In this document: positions 1 through 7,698 of the stretch, one piece after another | Position numbering within the stretch: the first letter of the stretch is position 1 | How the letters are laid out: each line of letters opens with the position of its first letter | Assembly: GCF_947489565.1 (NCBI RefSeq) | Contig: NZ_CANLEA010000020.1 | Location: 36,946 to 100,945, forward strand | Source of the DNA: an uncultured Kordia sp. | GTDB lineage: Bacteria; Bacteroidota; Bacteroidia; Flavobacteriales; Flavobacteriaceae | Length of the DNA stretch: 64,000 nt | Direction of reading: 5' to 3' | Notes under the pieces: generated by a model | Told to the model about the DNA's origin: nothing | Database searches by the model: none | Seen by the model: only the letters and a program-made list of their open reading frames with translations | Made by a program: the position numbers and the translations under genes

Positions 1-1
1 G

Positions 2-403
2 ATTAACGCGCCAAGAATTACCAACGAGACAATTGTGACCAATGATGTGGTTGAAATCATCTCGCAAACGAAATTCAATTGGTTAGGAAGACATGACAAT
101 GTAATTAACAGTGGCGGTATCAAACTACATCCCGAACAAATAGAGGAAAAGCTGAGTGCCTTGATCAAAACACGATTTTTTGTTGCTGCCATTGACGATG
201 CGCAATTAGGAAAAAAGTTGGTATTGCTAGTGGAAGACACCTTAGAAAATATAAATGTTTCTCAACTTTTACAAACCATCAAAGATTCTAAAAAGCTTTC
301 AAAATTCGAAATCCCAAAAGCTATTTTTATAGTAAAAAACTTCTCTGAAACGAATACTGGAAAAGTACAACGTGTTAAAACGCTGGCTTTAGCATGTTTA
401 TAA
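2..403 (+). CDS. menE: o-succinylbenzoate-CoA ligase-like AMP-binding enzyme, C-terminal part (5' end outside window)
   Basis: The frame is open from base 2 to the TAA at 401-403, so this is the last 133 residues of a longer protein. It is the mobile C-terminal domain of an adenylate-forming (ANL) ligase: the A8 hinge reads GRHDNVINSGG followed by KLHPEQIEEKL, and the A10 motif near the end, TNTGKVQR, carries the catalytic lysine. ANL enzymes activate a carboxylate with ATP and load it on CoA. The short spacing between A8 and A10 and the wording of the hinge resemble the compact MenE (menaquinone pathway) of flavobacteria; this is family recognition from the C-terminus only, so another acyl-CoA ligase is possible. 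A GTG at 35 is not a start. Confidence 0.65.
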   Translation: MNAPRITNETIVTNDVVEIISQTKFNWLGRHDNVINSGGIKLHPEQIEEKLSALIKTRFFVAAIDDAQLGKKLVLLVEDTLENINVSQLLQTIKDSKKLSKFEIPKAIFIVKNFSETNTGKVQRVKTLALACL

Positions 404-445
404 ATCAAAGTTCCACTTTTGTATGAAGCTTTGACTTTCTCGATA

Positions 446-607
446 TTAACCTTTACACTCGCACGTTTCTTCATGAGTACAACACAATTGTTCGGTATTG
501 CAAAGTTCACTACAAGGAAGAACTGGCTTTCCTTTCACACTACATTGTGGCAAACCTCCATGTATCTTATGCATAAGGTTTGAAATTCTTTTTTTAATAC
601 TCGTAAT
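446..607 (-). pseudogene. truncated GG-leader cysteine-rich precursor peptide
   Basis: On the minus strand the frame reads SIKKRISNLMHKIHGG and then a core of about 35 residues with seven cysteines (QCS, PCS, LCN, LCCTH, TCECKG), ending at TAA 448-446. The first part matches the second half of the leader of the intact peptides in this window (LNKK.ISNL...GG), but the usual start, ATG followed by AAA codons and a Leu-rich stretch, is missing. The only in-frame ATG (574-572) would leave a leader of 7 residues. Upstream, a short hairpin (619-643) and the next peptide gene on the other strand begin. I infer a 5'-truncated relic; use of a rare start codon (ATT at 607 or CTG further up) cannot be excluded. 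Confidence 0.5.
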
Positions 608-690
608 TGTAAAAATCAGACTACTATCAATTTGAAAGTAGTCAGATCTGTTATAAATTTTGGGTAATGTTTAATTTAAATTTTATAGTA

Positions 691-951
691 ATGAAGAAAA
701 AAAGGAGTTTAAAAAAGTTGTCGCTAAATAAAAAAGCTATTTCGATGTTACAACCTGAAAATATAATTTATGGAGGAAATGAAGCAGATGAAGGATCATG
801 GTTATTTTGGTATTGTCACACGCATCCAAGAATTTGTTCAGGAGAACTAACACTAGGGAATGCCTGTCTCAATTTGACAGAAAGACCAGTTTGTGATGGA
901 GATACAGGTTTGGCATCTCCGTGTCAAGAAACTGTTGTAGACTGTGCTTAA
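691..951 (+). CDS. GG-leader Cys-rich precursor peptide (class I lanthipeptide-like)
   Basis: An 86-residue peptide. I chose the ATG at 691, not the upstream ATG at 667, because only 691 gives the family start MKKKRSLKKLSLNKKA. The leader ends at IIYGGN, a double-glycine cleavage site as used by C39 peptidase/ABC exporters. The core of about 57 residues holds six cysteines (YCH, ICS, ACL, VCD, PCQ, DCA) spaced 6-10 residues apart, with several Thr/Ser. Leaders of this sort are known in Bacteroidota as class I lanthipeptide or GG-type natural-product precursors. No LanB, LanC, radical-SAM or peptidase gene lies nearby, so the product and its modification are unknown. A terminator follows at 969-996. 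Confidence 0.75.
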   Translation: MKKKRSLKKLSLNKKAISMLQPENIIYGGNEADEGSWLFWYCHTHPRICSGELTLGNACLNLTERPVCDGDTGLASPCQETVVDCA

Positions 952-968
952 TACAATTTAGTTTATAC

Positions 969-996
969 AAAAGCTTCGCATACTTGTGAAGCTTTT
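969..996 (+). terminator. Rho-independent terminator after the precursor gene
   Basis: Twelve-base arms AAAAGCTTCGCA and TGTGAAGCTTTT (one G-U pair) around TACT, ending in a short T run, 17 bases after the peptide stop codon. Confidence 0.65.
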
Positions 997-1007
997 ATTA
1001 TGAATGT

Positions 1008-1049
1008 ACAAAACCCAAAACCCAAAACCCAAAACCCAAAACCCAAAAC
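1008..1049. repeat. short tandem repeat AAAACCC
   Basis: About six head-to-tail copies of a 7-base unit (CCCAAAA). The same unit recurs around 10525-10560. Low-complexity, no function visible. Confidence 0.7.
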
Positions 1050-1143
1050 TCAGTTCCCTAACTCAAAATAGCACTTCACTCAATTCCAGTTTTTTAACAC
1101 GGTATGGTTGTTTAGTTTCGTTTAGAACTATTAAAACAATACT

Positions 1144-3063
1144 ATGATGAAAAAGCTCTTAACACTTTGCATATTCTTGATGATTAGTCAAGTTTGGGCA
1201 CAAAAAATTGAAGTCAGCGGAAAAGTAACTGACGATTCAGGAATGCCATTACCAGGTGCATCTATACTGATAAAAGGTACAGCCAAAGGAATGACGACCG
1301 ATTTTGATGGAAAGTATAAAATCAATACAAATGTCGGTGCAATTTTAGTCTTTTCCTATGTTGGATATGCAACCCAAGAAGTAGTAGTATCTCAAAAAAT
1401 AATGAACATTCAACTGAAGCAAGATGCAACGTTGGATGAGGTTGTAGTAACTTCGTATGGAAGTAAAAATAATTCTGCTAAAGTGTCTTCCGCAGTTAGT
1501 ACTGTTTCAATGGATCAAGTGCTAAGTGGCGCTGCTGCTGGAGTTAGTGTTAGTTCTAGTAGTGGGCAACCAAATCTAAGTAAAAGAATAATTATAAGAG
1601 GACAAAGCTCAATACAAGGAAATCTGGGATATTACAATCCACAATATCAGGCTTCAACAGAATCATATAAAGAAATTAATGAAAATACGTTTAAAAGAGC
1701 AACCTTAACACCATTATCTACGTTTTCTATTGATGTAGATAAAGCTGCTTATAGCAATGTGCGACGTATGATTAACAATGGAGAAACAATACCTGTGGAT
1801 GCGGTGAAAATTGAAGAAATGATCAATTATTTTGAGTACGATTACAAACAACCAAAAGGAAGACATCCATTAGCTATTCATACAGAAGTTGGCACAACAC
1901 CTTGGAATACAGATACAAAATTGCTAAAAATTGCTTTGAAAGGGAAAGAAATTCCTTTACATAAAATTCCGCCATCAAACTTTACCTTCTTAATTGATGT
2001 TTCGGGTTCTATGTCGTCACAAAATAAACTACCATTATTAAAATCTGCTTTTAAATTAATGGTTGATAAAATGCGAAAAGAAGACAAAGTTGCCATTGTT
2101 GTGTATGCAGGTGCTGCCGGAATGGTGTTAGAACCAACATCGGGTGACAATAAAGAAAAAATCTTAGCAGCGTTAGATAAATTAAGTGCTGGCGGATCAA
2201 CAGCTGGTGGCGCAGGAATAGAATTGGCTTATAAAATTGCAGCAGAAAATTTCATTAAAAAAGGAAACAATCGTGTGATTCTAGCAACAGATGGTGATTT
2301 TAATGTAGGACAAACAAGCAAAGATCATATGGAAACCTTGATTGAAGCGAAACGTGAAACTGGAGTTTATTTATCTGTATTAGGTTTTGGAATGGGGAAT
2401 TATAAAGATGATCGTTTGGAATTGTTGGCAGACAAAGGAAATGGAAATCATGCATATGTCGATACAATGCAAGAAGCGCATAAGATTTTTGGAAAAGAAT
2501 TCGGTGGAACTTTATATACAATTGCAAAAGATGTAAAGTTACAATTGGAGTTTAACCCAAATACCGTACAAGCGTATCGTTTAATTGGATATGAAAATAG
2601 ATTGTTAAATGATGAAGATTTTAAAGATGATACAAAAGATGCAGGTGAATTAGGCGCAGGACATACGGTAACTGCTTTATATGAAATTATTCCTGTTGGT
2701 ATAAAAACGGAGTATTTGAAAGATGTAGACGATTTAAAATACACCAATAAAAATGTGGATGTAAAATCATATTCGGACGAATTATTGACAGTGAAAATTC
2801 GTTACAAGAAGCCAGATAAAAAAAGAAGTATTCAGTTAAAAGCAGTTGTTGAAAATGAAGTAGCTAAAAATGCTTCAGATGATTTCAACTTTACAGCAGC
2901 TGTTGCTTTATTCGGAATGCAATTAAGAGGTTCTGAATATCATAACAATTCAAAAATAAAGGATGTAGTAAACTTAGCAGAATTGGGTAGAGGAGAAGAC
3001 AAAAACGGATATAGAGCGGAGTTCATACGATTGGTAAAGGCATCACCAATGCCAACTAAGTAA
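1144..3063 (+). CDS. vWA/YfbK-type protein with a SusC-like N-terminus
   Basis: 639 residues. Signal peptide 1-19 (cut after VWA-Q). Residues 22-95 are a carboxypeptidase-regulatory-like beta-sandwich (SGKVTD...PLPGASI..KGT..G..TD.DG), followed by a DEVVVTSYG box and a partial TonB plug (VSVSSSSGQPNLSKRIIIRGQSSI), as at the start of SusC receptors; the barrel is absent. From about residue 185 the protein is YfbK-like: a vWF N-terminal segment (STFSIDVDKAAYSNVRR), a von Willebrand A domain with the MIDAS motif DVSGS at about 285 and ATDGDF at about 381, and a DUF3520-like C-terminus. vWA domains bind Mg2+ and protein ligands. It is probably an exported, envelope-located protein. MM at the start leaves two possible ATGs (1144, 1147). 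Confidence 0.85.
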   Translation: MMKKLLTLCIFLMISQVWAQKIEVSGKVTDDSGMPLPGASILIKGTAKGMTTDFDGKYKINTNVGAILVFSYVGYATQEVVVSQKIMNIQLKQDATLDEVVVTSYGSKNNSAKVSSAVSTVSMDQVLSGAAAGVSVSSSSGQPNLSKRIIIRGQSSIQGNLGYYNPQYQASTESYKEINENTFKRATLTPLSTFSIDVDKAAYSNVRRMINNGETIPVDAVKIEEMINYFEYDYKQPKGRHPLAIHTEVGTTPWNTDTKLLKIALKGKEIPLHKIPPSNFTFLIDVSGSMSSQNKLPLLKSAFKLMVDKMRKEDKVAIVVYAGAAGMVLEPTSGDNKEKILAALDKLSAGGSTAGGAGIELAYKIAAENFIKKGNNRVILATDGDFNVGQTSKDHMETLIEAKRETGVYLSVLGFGMGNYKDDRLELLADKGNGNHAYVDTMQEAHKIFGKEFGGTLYTIAKDVKLQLEFNPNTVQAYRLIGYENRLLNDEDFKDDTKDAGELGAGHTVTALYEIIPVGIKTEYLKDVDDLKYTNKNVDVKSYSDELLTVKIRYKKPDKKRSIQLKAVVENEVAKNASDDFNFTAAVALFGMQLRGSEYHNNSKIKDVVNLAELGRGEDKNGYRAEFIRLVKASPMPTK

Positions 3064-3178
3064 GTATATGACTTCACTCACCAATACAGAGCGTTTGCTC
3101 AATATGGGTTTCAGAATCAAAAGTAGTAACGTACTTTTAATATAGAATTAACGAAAGGTTGGTTGTTTAGTTGTTTTG

Positions 3179-3319
3179 AAAAACCTAATAAATACGACCT
3201 CATTGAAAATCTTTGAGGAGTATGTAAAGAATTCATTTAAAAAATATCAGGGCAAGACTCAGATATTAAAAATCTCAATTGTGAGTAAAATTCTGATTTA
3301 TTAGGTTTTTCTTTTTTTG
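3179..3319 (+). ncRNA. candidate 6S-like RNA (6S-Flavo type)
   Basis: A closed structured element: the 5' arm AAAAACCTAATAAAT (3179-3193) is perfectly complementary over 15 bases to ATTTATTAGGTTTTT (3296-3310), which runs into a T tract (3312-3318). Inside, CCTCA/TGAGG (about 3197-3218), ATATC/GATAT (3244-3266) and CTCA/TGAG hairpins form a long, interrupted rod of about 140 nt. A long closing stem plus an internal open region and terminal T run is the plan of 6S RNA, which binds RNA polymerase holoenzyme; flavobacteria have their own 6S-Flavo family. Family assignment rests on architecture and memory, not on a covariance search. Confidence 0.5.
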
Positions 3320-3357
3320 TTAAATTATTCATAAAAATTATGTAGAATGGCATAGAA

Positions 3358-3386
3358 TTTGTGACTTTTATAGAAGCGAATCTTTG
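3358..3386 (+). promoter_or_regulatory. possible promoter of a short RNA
   Basis: TTTG at 3358-3361 and AATCTTTG at 3379-3386 (one mismatch to TAnnTTTG), 17 bases apart, 46 bases before a strong terminator with no ORF between them. Confidence 0.3.
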
Positions 3387-3432
3387 CTTTCAAACGAAAT
3401 AAAGATTAGGTTATTTTAGGTTTTTTAGGGGG

Positions 3433-3465
3433 AAAAGGTCTGGTAATTAAGTTACTAGGCCTTTT
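3433..3465 (+). terminator. Rho-independent terminator, no gene directly before it
   Basis: Fourteen-base arms AAAAGGTCTGGTAA and TTACTAGGCCTTTT pair with two G-U pairs around a 5-base loop. It may end a short RNA starting near 3393. Confidence 0.6.
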
Positions 3466-3938
3466 CTTATATAAGTCATTTAAAAATAAGTTTTTTACAA
3501 CTTTTGAAGTCATTTCGCTAATTTCTGCGTTTTTTAAAGAATTTTAATACTAAAATTAGTAGTGAGAAGTTAGTTTTTAGTATTGAGAGGTTTCAAATGT
3601 CAACTTGAGCACAGTTGAAAATACATTAATATAATGACAACTTCAATTTCAACTAGCATAATAAATTCATACTGCTATAAGTTCAGCCAAACATAACAAA
3701 TTGACAAACAAGCGAAGCGATCAAAAAAACAAATCAACACTTTTGCAATCCTAACAAATCAACAAACAAGCAAAGCGATCAAAAAAACAACATTGAGCGC
3801 AGCAAAATAAAAAAATCCAAAGGCAAAGCCGTGTCTAACAATCTAACAGCGAAGCGATACTAACATTCTAAGAGAAGAGGCAAAGCCGTGTCTAACAATC
3901 TAAAAGAGCAACGAGTCCAAAAGCGTCAGCGTATCTAA

Positions 3939-5567
3939 CTACACCTGAATAACTCCCAAATTAAAAGGTTTCTCAATCGGAGCTTGATTCGCAGCTTCAA
4001 TTCCCATAGAAATCCAAGTACGTGTATCTAACGGATTGATAATAGCATCGGTCCATAAACGTGCAGCCGCATAATATGGAGAAATCTGCTTGTCATAGCG
4101 TGACTTTATCTTATTGAATAACTCATCTTCTTTCTCTTTCGTAATTTCTTCTCCTTGTTTCTTCAAAGAAGCAGTTTCAATCTGTAACAATACCTTTGCA
4201 GCAGAATTTCCACTCATTACCGCCAATTCAGCACTTGGCCAGGCAGCGATTAATCTTGGGTCATAGGCTTTTCCGCACATAGCATAATTTCCTGCACCGT
4301 ACGAATTTCCAATCACAATCGTAAACTTAGGAACCACACTATTACTCACCGCATTTACCATTTTGGCTCCATCTTTAATAATTCCCCCATGTTCCGATTT
4401 ACTTCCTACCATAAATCCAGTAACATCTTGTAAAAACACTAACGGAATCTTCTTTTGGTTACAATTTGCTATAAATCGTGTGGCTTTATCAGCAGAATCA
4501 GAATAAATCACACCACCAAACTGCATTTCTCCTTTCTTGGTTTTTACTAACTTTCGTTGATTTGCCACAATTCCAACAGCCCAACCATCAATTCTCGCGT
4601 ATGCGGTAATAATACTTTGGCCGTATCCTTCTTTATATTCATCAAACTCAGAATTATCAACAATTCGTTTAATGATTTCTTTCATGTCATACTGTTCATG
4701 ACGTGCTTTTGGAAGAATTCCGAAAATATCATCTGGATTTTCGGTTGGTTTCGCAGCTTTCTCACGATTATAACCTGTCGGAGTATAATCACCAATCTTA
4801 CTTACAATATTCTGAATCGTGGTCAACGCATCTTTATCATCTTTCGATTTATAATCAGTTACACCCGAAATTTCACAATGCGTAGTAGCACCACCTAAAG
4901 TTTCATTATCAATACTTTCACCAATAGCAGCTTTCACTAAATAGCTTCCTGCCAAGAAAATACTTCCTGTTTTATCAACAATCAACGCTTCATCACTCAT
5001 AATAGGTAAATATGCGCCACCAGCGACACAACTTCCCATTACGGCAGCAATTTGGGTAATTCCCATGCTACTCATCACAGCATTATTTCTAAAAATACGT
5101 CCAAAGTGTTCCTTATCAGGGAAAATTTCATCCTGCATCGGCAAATACACACCAGCGCTATCTACCAAATAAATAATAGGCAATCTATTTTCAATAGAAA
5201 TTTCTTGTGCGCGTAAGTTCTTTTTTGCGGTAATAGGAAACCAAGCACCTGCTTTCACAGTTGCGTCATTGGCAACCACAATACATTGTTTTCCTTTCAC
5301 ATATCCAATCTTCACAACAACACCGCCAGAAGGGCAACCACCATGTTCTTCATACATTTCATCTCCAACAAAAGCTCCAATTTCAATCGAAGGTTTCTTA
5401 GTATCTAACAGAAAATCAATACGTTCGCGAGCAGTCATTTTTCCTTTGCTGTGCAATTTATCAATACGTTTCTGTCCGCCGCCCAAAGCTACTTTGGCTA
5501 AGCGTTGACGTAATTCTGATGCTAAAAGTCTGTTGTGATCTTCGTTCTTATTGAAGTTAATGTCCAT
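3939..5567 (-). CDS. acyl-CoA carboxylase, carboxyltransferase (beta) subunit
   Basis: 542 residues, the full usual length. It transfers CO2 from carboxybiotin to an acyl-CoA. The start resembles other beta subunits (RQRLAKVALGGGQKRIDKLHSKGKMTARERID). The N-terminal crotonase-like half has MGSCVAGGAYLPIMSDE and GGATTHCEISGVTDY; the C-terminal half has VTGFMVGSKSEHGGIIKDGAKM and GNSYGAGNYAMCGKAYDP, the two oxyanion-hole regions. The wording is closest in my judgement to methylcrotonyl-CoA carboxylase (leucine breakdown), but propionyl-CoA specificity cannot be excluded. The biotin-carrying alpha subunit is not in the window. It is transcribed away from the DoxX gene, and repeats abut its 3' end. 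Confidence 0.85.
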   Translation of the reverse strand: MDINFNKNEDHNRLLASELRQRLAKVALGGGQKRIDKLHSKGKMTARERIDFLLDTKKPSIEIGAFVGDEMYEEHGGCPSGGVVVKIGYVKGKQCIVVANDATVKAGAWFPITAKKNLRAQEISIENRLPIIYLVDSAGVYLPMQDEIFPDKEHFGRIFRNNAVMSSMGITQIAAVMGSCVAGGAYLPIMSDEALIVDKTGSIFLAGSYLVKAAIGESIDNETLGGATTHCEISGVTDYKSKDDKDALTTIQNIVSKIGDYTPTGYNREKAAKPTENPDDIFGILPKARHEQYDMKEIIKRIVDNSEFDEYKEGYGQSIITAYARIDGWAVGIVANQRKLVKTKKGEMQFGGVIYSDSADKATRFIANCNQKKIPLVFLQDVTGFMVGSKSEHGGIIKDGAKMVNAVSNSVVPKFTIVIGNSYGAGNYAMCGKAYDPRLIAAWPSAELAVMSGNSAAKVLLQIETASLKKQGEEITKEKEDELFNKIKSRYDKQISPYYAAARLWTDAIINPLDTRTWISMGIEAANQAPIEKPFNLGVIQV

Positions 5568-5673
5568 GGTTATAAAATTTTCGCTCGTAAAAATACGAAA
5601 CTATTATCGCTATTGAAAGTGACAGCGTTTGAAAGTTTTCTTAAAAAATCATTAAAATATTACATGGAAATAG

Positions 5674-5709
5674 TTTCCTTGGAAAATAAAAATATTTTAC
5701 GTAGCTTTG
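5674..5709 (+). promoter_or_regulatory. promoter and MarR-type operator candidate upstream of doxX
   Basis: TTG (5679-5681) and TAGCTTTG (5702-5709) are 20 bases apart and fit the Bacteroidota promoter. An inverted repeat TTTCC-TT-GGAAA (5674-5685) covers the -33 element, so a bound repressor would block RNA polymerase. The same core occurs in the 24-bp palindrome at 7642-7665. Confidence 0.55.
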
Positions 5710-5733
5710 TAAAGAATTTAAAAACTAACAAAC

Positions 5734-6093
5734 ATGAAAACTCAAAAAATAATTTATTACGTACTTACAGGTTTATTTACAGCATTAATGTTATTTTCGG
5801 CAAGTATGTATTTTTTTAAGAATGCCGATATGGTAAAAGGATTTACAAGTTTCGGATATCCAACTTACATTATTTATCCATTAGGGATTGCTAAAATTTT
5901 AGGATTGATCACCATTTGGCAAACAAAATACAAGACCATCAAAGAATGGGCGTATGCAGGTTTCTTTTTTAATGTAGTACTTGCTTTTTTTGCTCACTAT
6001 ATGATTGGTGATGGAGAACAAACAGGTGCAATCATCGCATTAGTGCTTTTACTAAGCTCTTATTATTTTGGAAAGAAAACAGGAAATATTTAA
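5734..6093 (+). CDS. DoxX-like integral membrane protein
   Basis: 119 residues with four predicted membrane helices (about 8-27, 45-62, 70-90, 98-114). The helix pattern with a YPLGIAKILGL segment in helix 2 is that of the DoxX-like family, small membrane proteins often encoded with flavin reductases and MarR regulators in oxidative-stress clusters; the biochemical role is not defined. It is the first gene of a same-strand cluster: 29 bases to the FMN reductase gene. A promoter with overlapping operator lies 25 bases upstream. Confidence 0.75.
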   Translation: MKTQKIIYYVLTGLFTALMLFSASMYFFKNADMVKGFTSFGYPTYIIYPLGIAKILGLITIWQTKYKTIKEWAYAGFFFNVVLAFFAHYMIGDGEQTGAIIALVLLLSSYYFGKKTGNI

Positions 6094-6122
6094 TTGATTA
6101 ATTACACGATAAAAAATAAAAC

Positions 6123-6659
6123 ATGAAAACAATAATAGCCTTTGCAGGTAGCGATAGTAAAACATCGATCAACAAAAAATTAGCCGCATATGCAGCTGGT
6201 TTGGTAAAAGATGCAGAAGTAAAAGTATTAGATTTAAACGATTACAAATTGCCATTATATGGAATTGATAGAGAAGCGGAAAGTGGCATTCCAGACAATG
6301 CACATGCGTTTTTAAACGAAATAAAAGCTGCGGACGGAATTGTATTATCCTTAGCAGAACACAATGGCGCGTATGCAACAGTCTTTAAAAATATCTTTGA
6401 TTGGATGTCACGTATTGATGGAAAATTATGGTCCAATGTACCCATGTTATTAATGGCAACTTCTCCAGGTGGAAGAGGTGGACAAACAGTGTTGGATATT
6501 GCTAAAGGAAGATTCCCATACATGGGCGGAAACATTGTAGCTGACTTTTCATTGCCATCTTTTGGAGATAATTTTTCAGAAAATGGAATAAAGGATGCAG
6601 CCTTAGCAGAAAAACTAGAAGAAGCTGTATTTGTATTATCAAAAGCAATTTTTGAGTAA
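6123..6659 (+). CDS. NADPH-dependent FMN reductase-family oxidoreductase
   Basis: 178 residues, flavodoxin-like fold. The phosphate-binding loop is FAGSDSKTSINKKLAAY near residue 7; LSLAEHNGAYATVFKNIFDWMSR (about 78-100) is the family signature for the flavin and dimer interface, and ATSPGGRGGQTVL (about 118-130) follows. Family members reduce FMN or quinone-like and azo compounds with NAD(P)H. It is cytoplasmic. It sits between doxX and an Fe-S protein gene, 48 bases before the latter, which suggests a role in quinone or electrophile detoxification controlled by the MarR protein downstream. Confidence 0.8.
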   Translation: MKTIIAFAGSDSKTSINKKLAAYAAGLVKDAEVKVLDLNDYKLPLYGIDREAESGIPDNAHAFLNEIKAADGIVLSLAEHNGAYATVFKNIFDWMSRIDGKLWSNVPMLLMATSPGGRGGQTVLDIAKGRFPYMGGNIVADFSLPSFGDNFSENGIKDAALAEKLEEAVFVLSKAIFE

Positions 6660-6706
6660 TAGCTTTTGTATCTTTAAGGAGCAAGAATCATTAAAAACTA
6701 GCAATC

Positions 6707-7135
6707 ATGGCAGAAAAAGAAATCATCAAAGAATACAGTAATGAAGACATTACCGTGGTTTGGAAACCGAAAACATGTACACATTCCAAAAACTGTTGGA
6801 AAGGCTTGTTGCAAGTATTCAATCCGCAAAACAGACCTTGGGTGAATATGGATGGTGCTAGTACAGAACGTATCAAAAAACAAATTGTGGCCTGTCCATC
6901 AGGAGCATTATCATACAGAAGTAACAAAGAAGATGATCCAGAAGAAATGCACTTGGAAACCAAAGTGGAAGCTATGGAAAACGGACCTTTAATAGTATAT
7001 GGTACGCTAAACATTACAAATTCTGATGGAACCAAAGAGAAACGCAACAAAACAACAGCATTTTGTAGATGTGGAGCTTCTAATAACAAACCGTATTGTG
7101 ATGGCGCACACATTGCCGCTGGTTTTAAAGGATAA
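6707..7135 (+). CDS. YjdI-type 4Fe-4S plus CDGSH iron-sulfur protein
   Basis: 142 residues with two iron-sulfur modules. Residues 15-70 are the mono-cluster (YjdI) domain: CTHSKNC, then RPWV and ACPSGALSY. Residues 95-140 are a CDGSH domain: TAFCRCGASNNKPYCDGAH, with the three Cys and one His that hold a redox-active 2Fe-2S cluster. This two-domain layout is known in bacteria but has no settled role; electron transfer or redox sensing is likely. The gene lies 20 bases before the MarR gene and is probably cotranscribed with it. Confidence 0.85.
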   Translation: MAEKEIIKEYSNEDITVVWKPKTCTHSKNCWKGLLQVFNPQNRPWVNMDGASTERIKKQIVACPSGALSYRSNKEDDPEEMHLETKVEAMENGPLIVYGTLNITNSDGTKEKRNKTTAFCRCGASNNKPYCDGAHIAAGFKG

Positions 7136-7155
7136 TTAAAAAGAGACAACAAAGC

Positions 7156-7596
7156 ATGGGAGACATTGCAAAAGACATACAATCAACATTTCCATCTGAA
7201 AGAGTGAAAGCGTTTATCAATATAAAATATACCGCAAATTGGATTACGAGTTTAGAAAATGATTTTTTTAAACCCTACGGAATCTCTCCGCAACAATTCA
7301 ACATATTGAGAATATTACGTGGAGCAGGAAACGCAATAAAAGTGCAAGAGATCAAAGACAGAATGATTGAAAGAGCACCAAATGCAACACGCTTGATGGA
7401 CAAATTATGCAGTAAAAATCTCATAGAACGCATTCGTTGTCCAGAAGATCGGAGAGTAGTTCATATTGCCATTACCGATGCCGGATTGAACTTATTGAAA
7501 GAAATTGACAAAATAGGAGAAAAACGTAAAGTTCTCGACAAATTAACGGAAGAAGAAGCCAAACAATTAAGTGATCTTTTGGACAAAGTCCGTTAA
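7156..7596 (+). CDS. MarR-family transcriptional regulator
   Basis: 146 residues. The winged helix is at about 35-110: PQQFNILRILRGAGNAIKVQEIKDRM is the helix-turn-helix approach, ATRLMDKLCSKNLIERIRCPEDRRVVHIAIT the recognition helix and wing with the DRR signature. MarR proteins bind palindromes as dimers and usually release them on sensing phenolics or oxidants. It is the last gene of the doxX cluster, followed by a terminator (7611-7635) and then a 24-bp palindrome in front of the pirin gene. Matching half-sites before doxX and pirin suggest it controls both; this is inference. Confidence 0.85.
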   Translation: MGDIAKDIQSTFPSERVKAFINIKYTANWITSLENDFFKPYGISPQQFNILRILRGAGNAIKVQEIKDRMIERAPNATRLMDKLCSKNLIERIRCPEDRRVVHIAITDAGLNLLKEIDKIGEKRKVLDKLTEEEAKQLSDLLDKVR

Positions 7597-7610
7597 TACA
7601 AGTAATAAAA

Positions 7611-7635
7611 ATAGGCTACGAGATAGCCTGTTTTT
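7611..7635 (+). terminator. terminator after the MarR gene
   Basis: Arms AGGCTA (7613-7618) and TAGCCT (7624-7629) around CGAGA, then GTTTTT. It separates the MarR gene from the pirin gene. Confidence 0.6.
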
Positions 7636-7641
7636 AAAACC

Positions 7642-7665
7642 AAATATTTTCCATGGAAAATATTT
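7642..7665. promoter_or_regulatory. 24-bp perfect palindrome, probable MarR operator
   Basis: Perfect dyad with core TTTTCCATGGAAAA extended by ATATTT/AAATAT-type flanks, placed 34 bases before the pirin start and 46 bases after the MarR stop. There is no T tract, so it is unlikely to be a terminator. The core matches the inverted repeat in the doxX promoter. Confidence 0.6.
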
Positions 7666-7698
7666 AAAACACAATTAAAAAAAGAAAGAGTAGAAATC

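Larger units (their letters stand above)
3064..3938. other. 875-bp intergenic region: candidate RNAs, terminators and repeats
   Basis: No protein gene. It holds a small hairpin at 3118-3137 (AAAAGTA/TACTTTT), the structured RNA at 3179-3319, a second possible short RNA ending in the terminator at 3433-3465, a copy of the TTAGTATTGAG repeat (3573-3599), and from about 3700 a run of degenerate repeats rich in GCGAAGCGATC and TCTAACAATCTAA that abuts the stop codon of the carboxylase gene on the other strand. Confidence 0.7.

Noticed and set aside
262..510. 82-residue minus-strand ORF overlapping the menE end
   Set aside because: Shadow frame over the ligase gene and over the better-supported relic peptide frame; no leader or domain.
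5535..5819. 94-residue plus-strand ORF before doxX
   Set aside because: Overlaps the doxX start in another frame and covers the promoter; composition is not protein-like.
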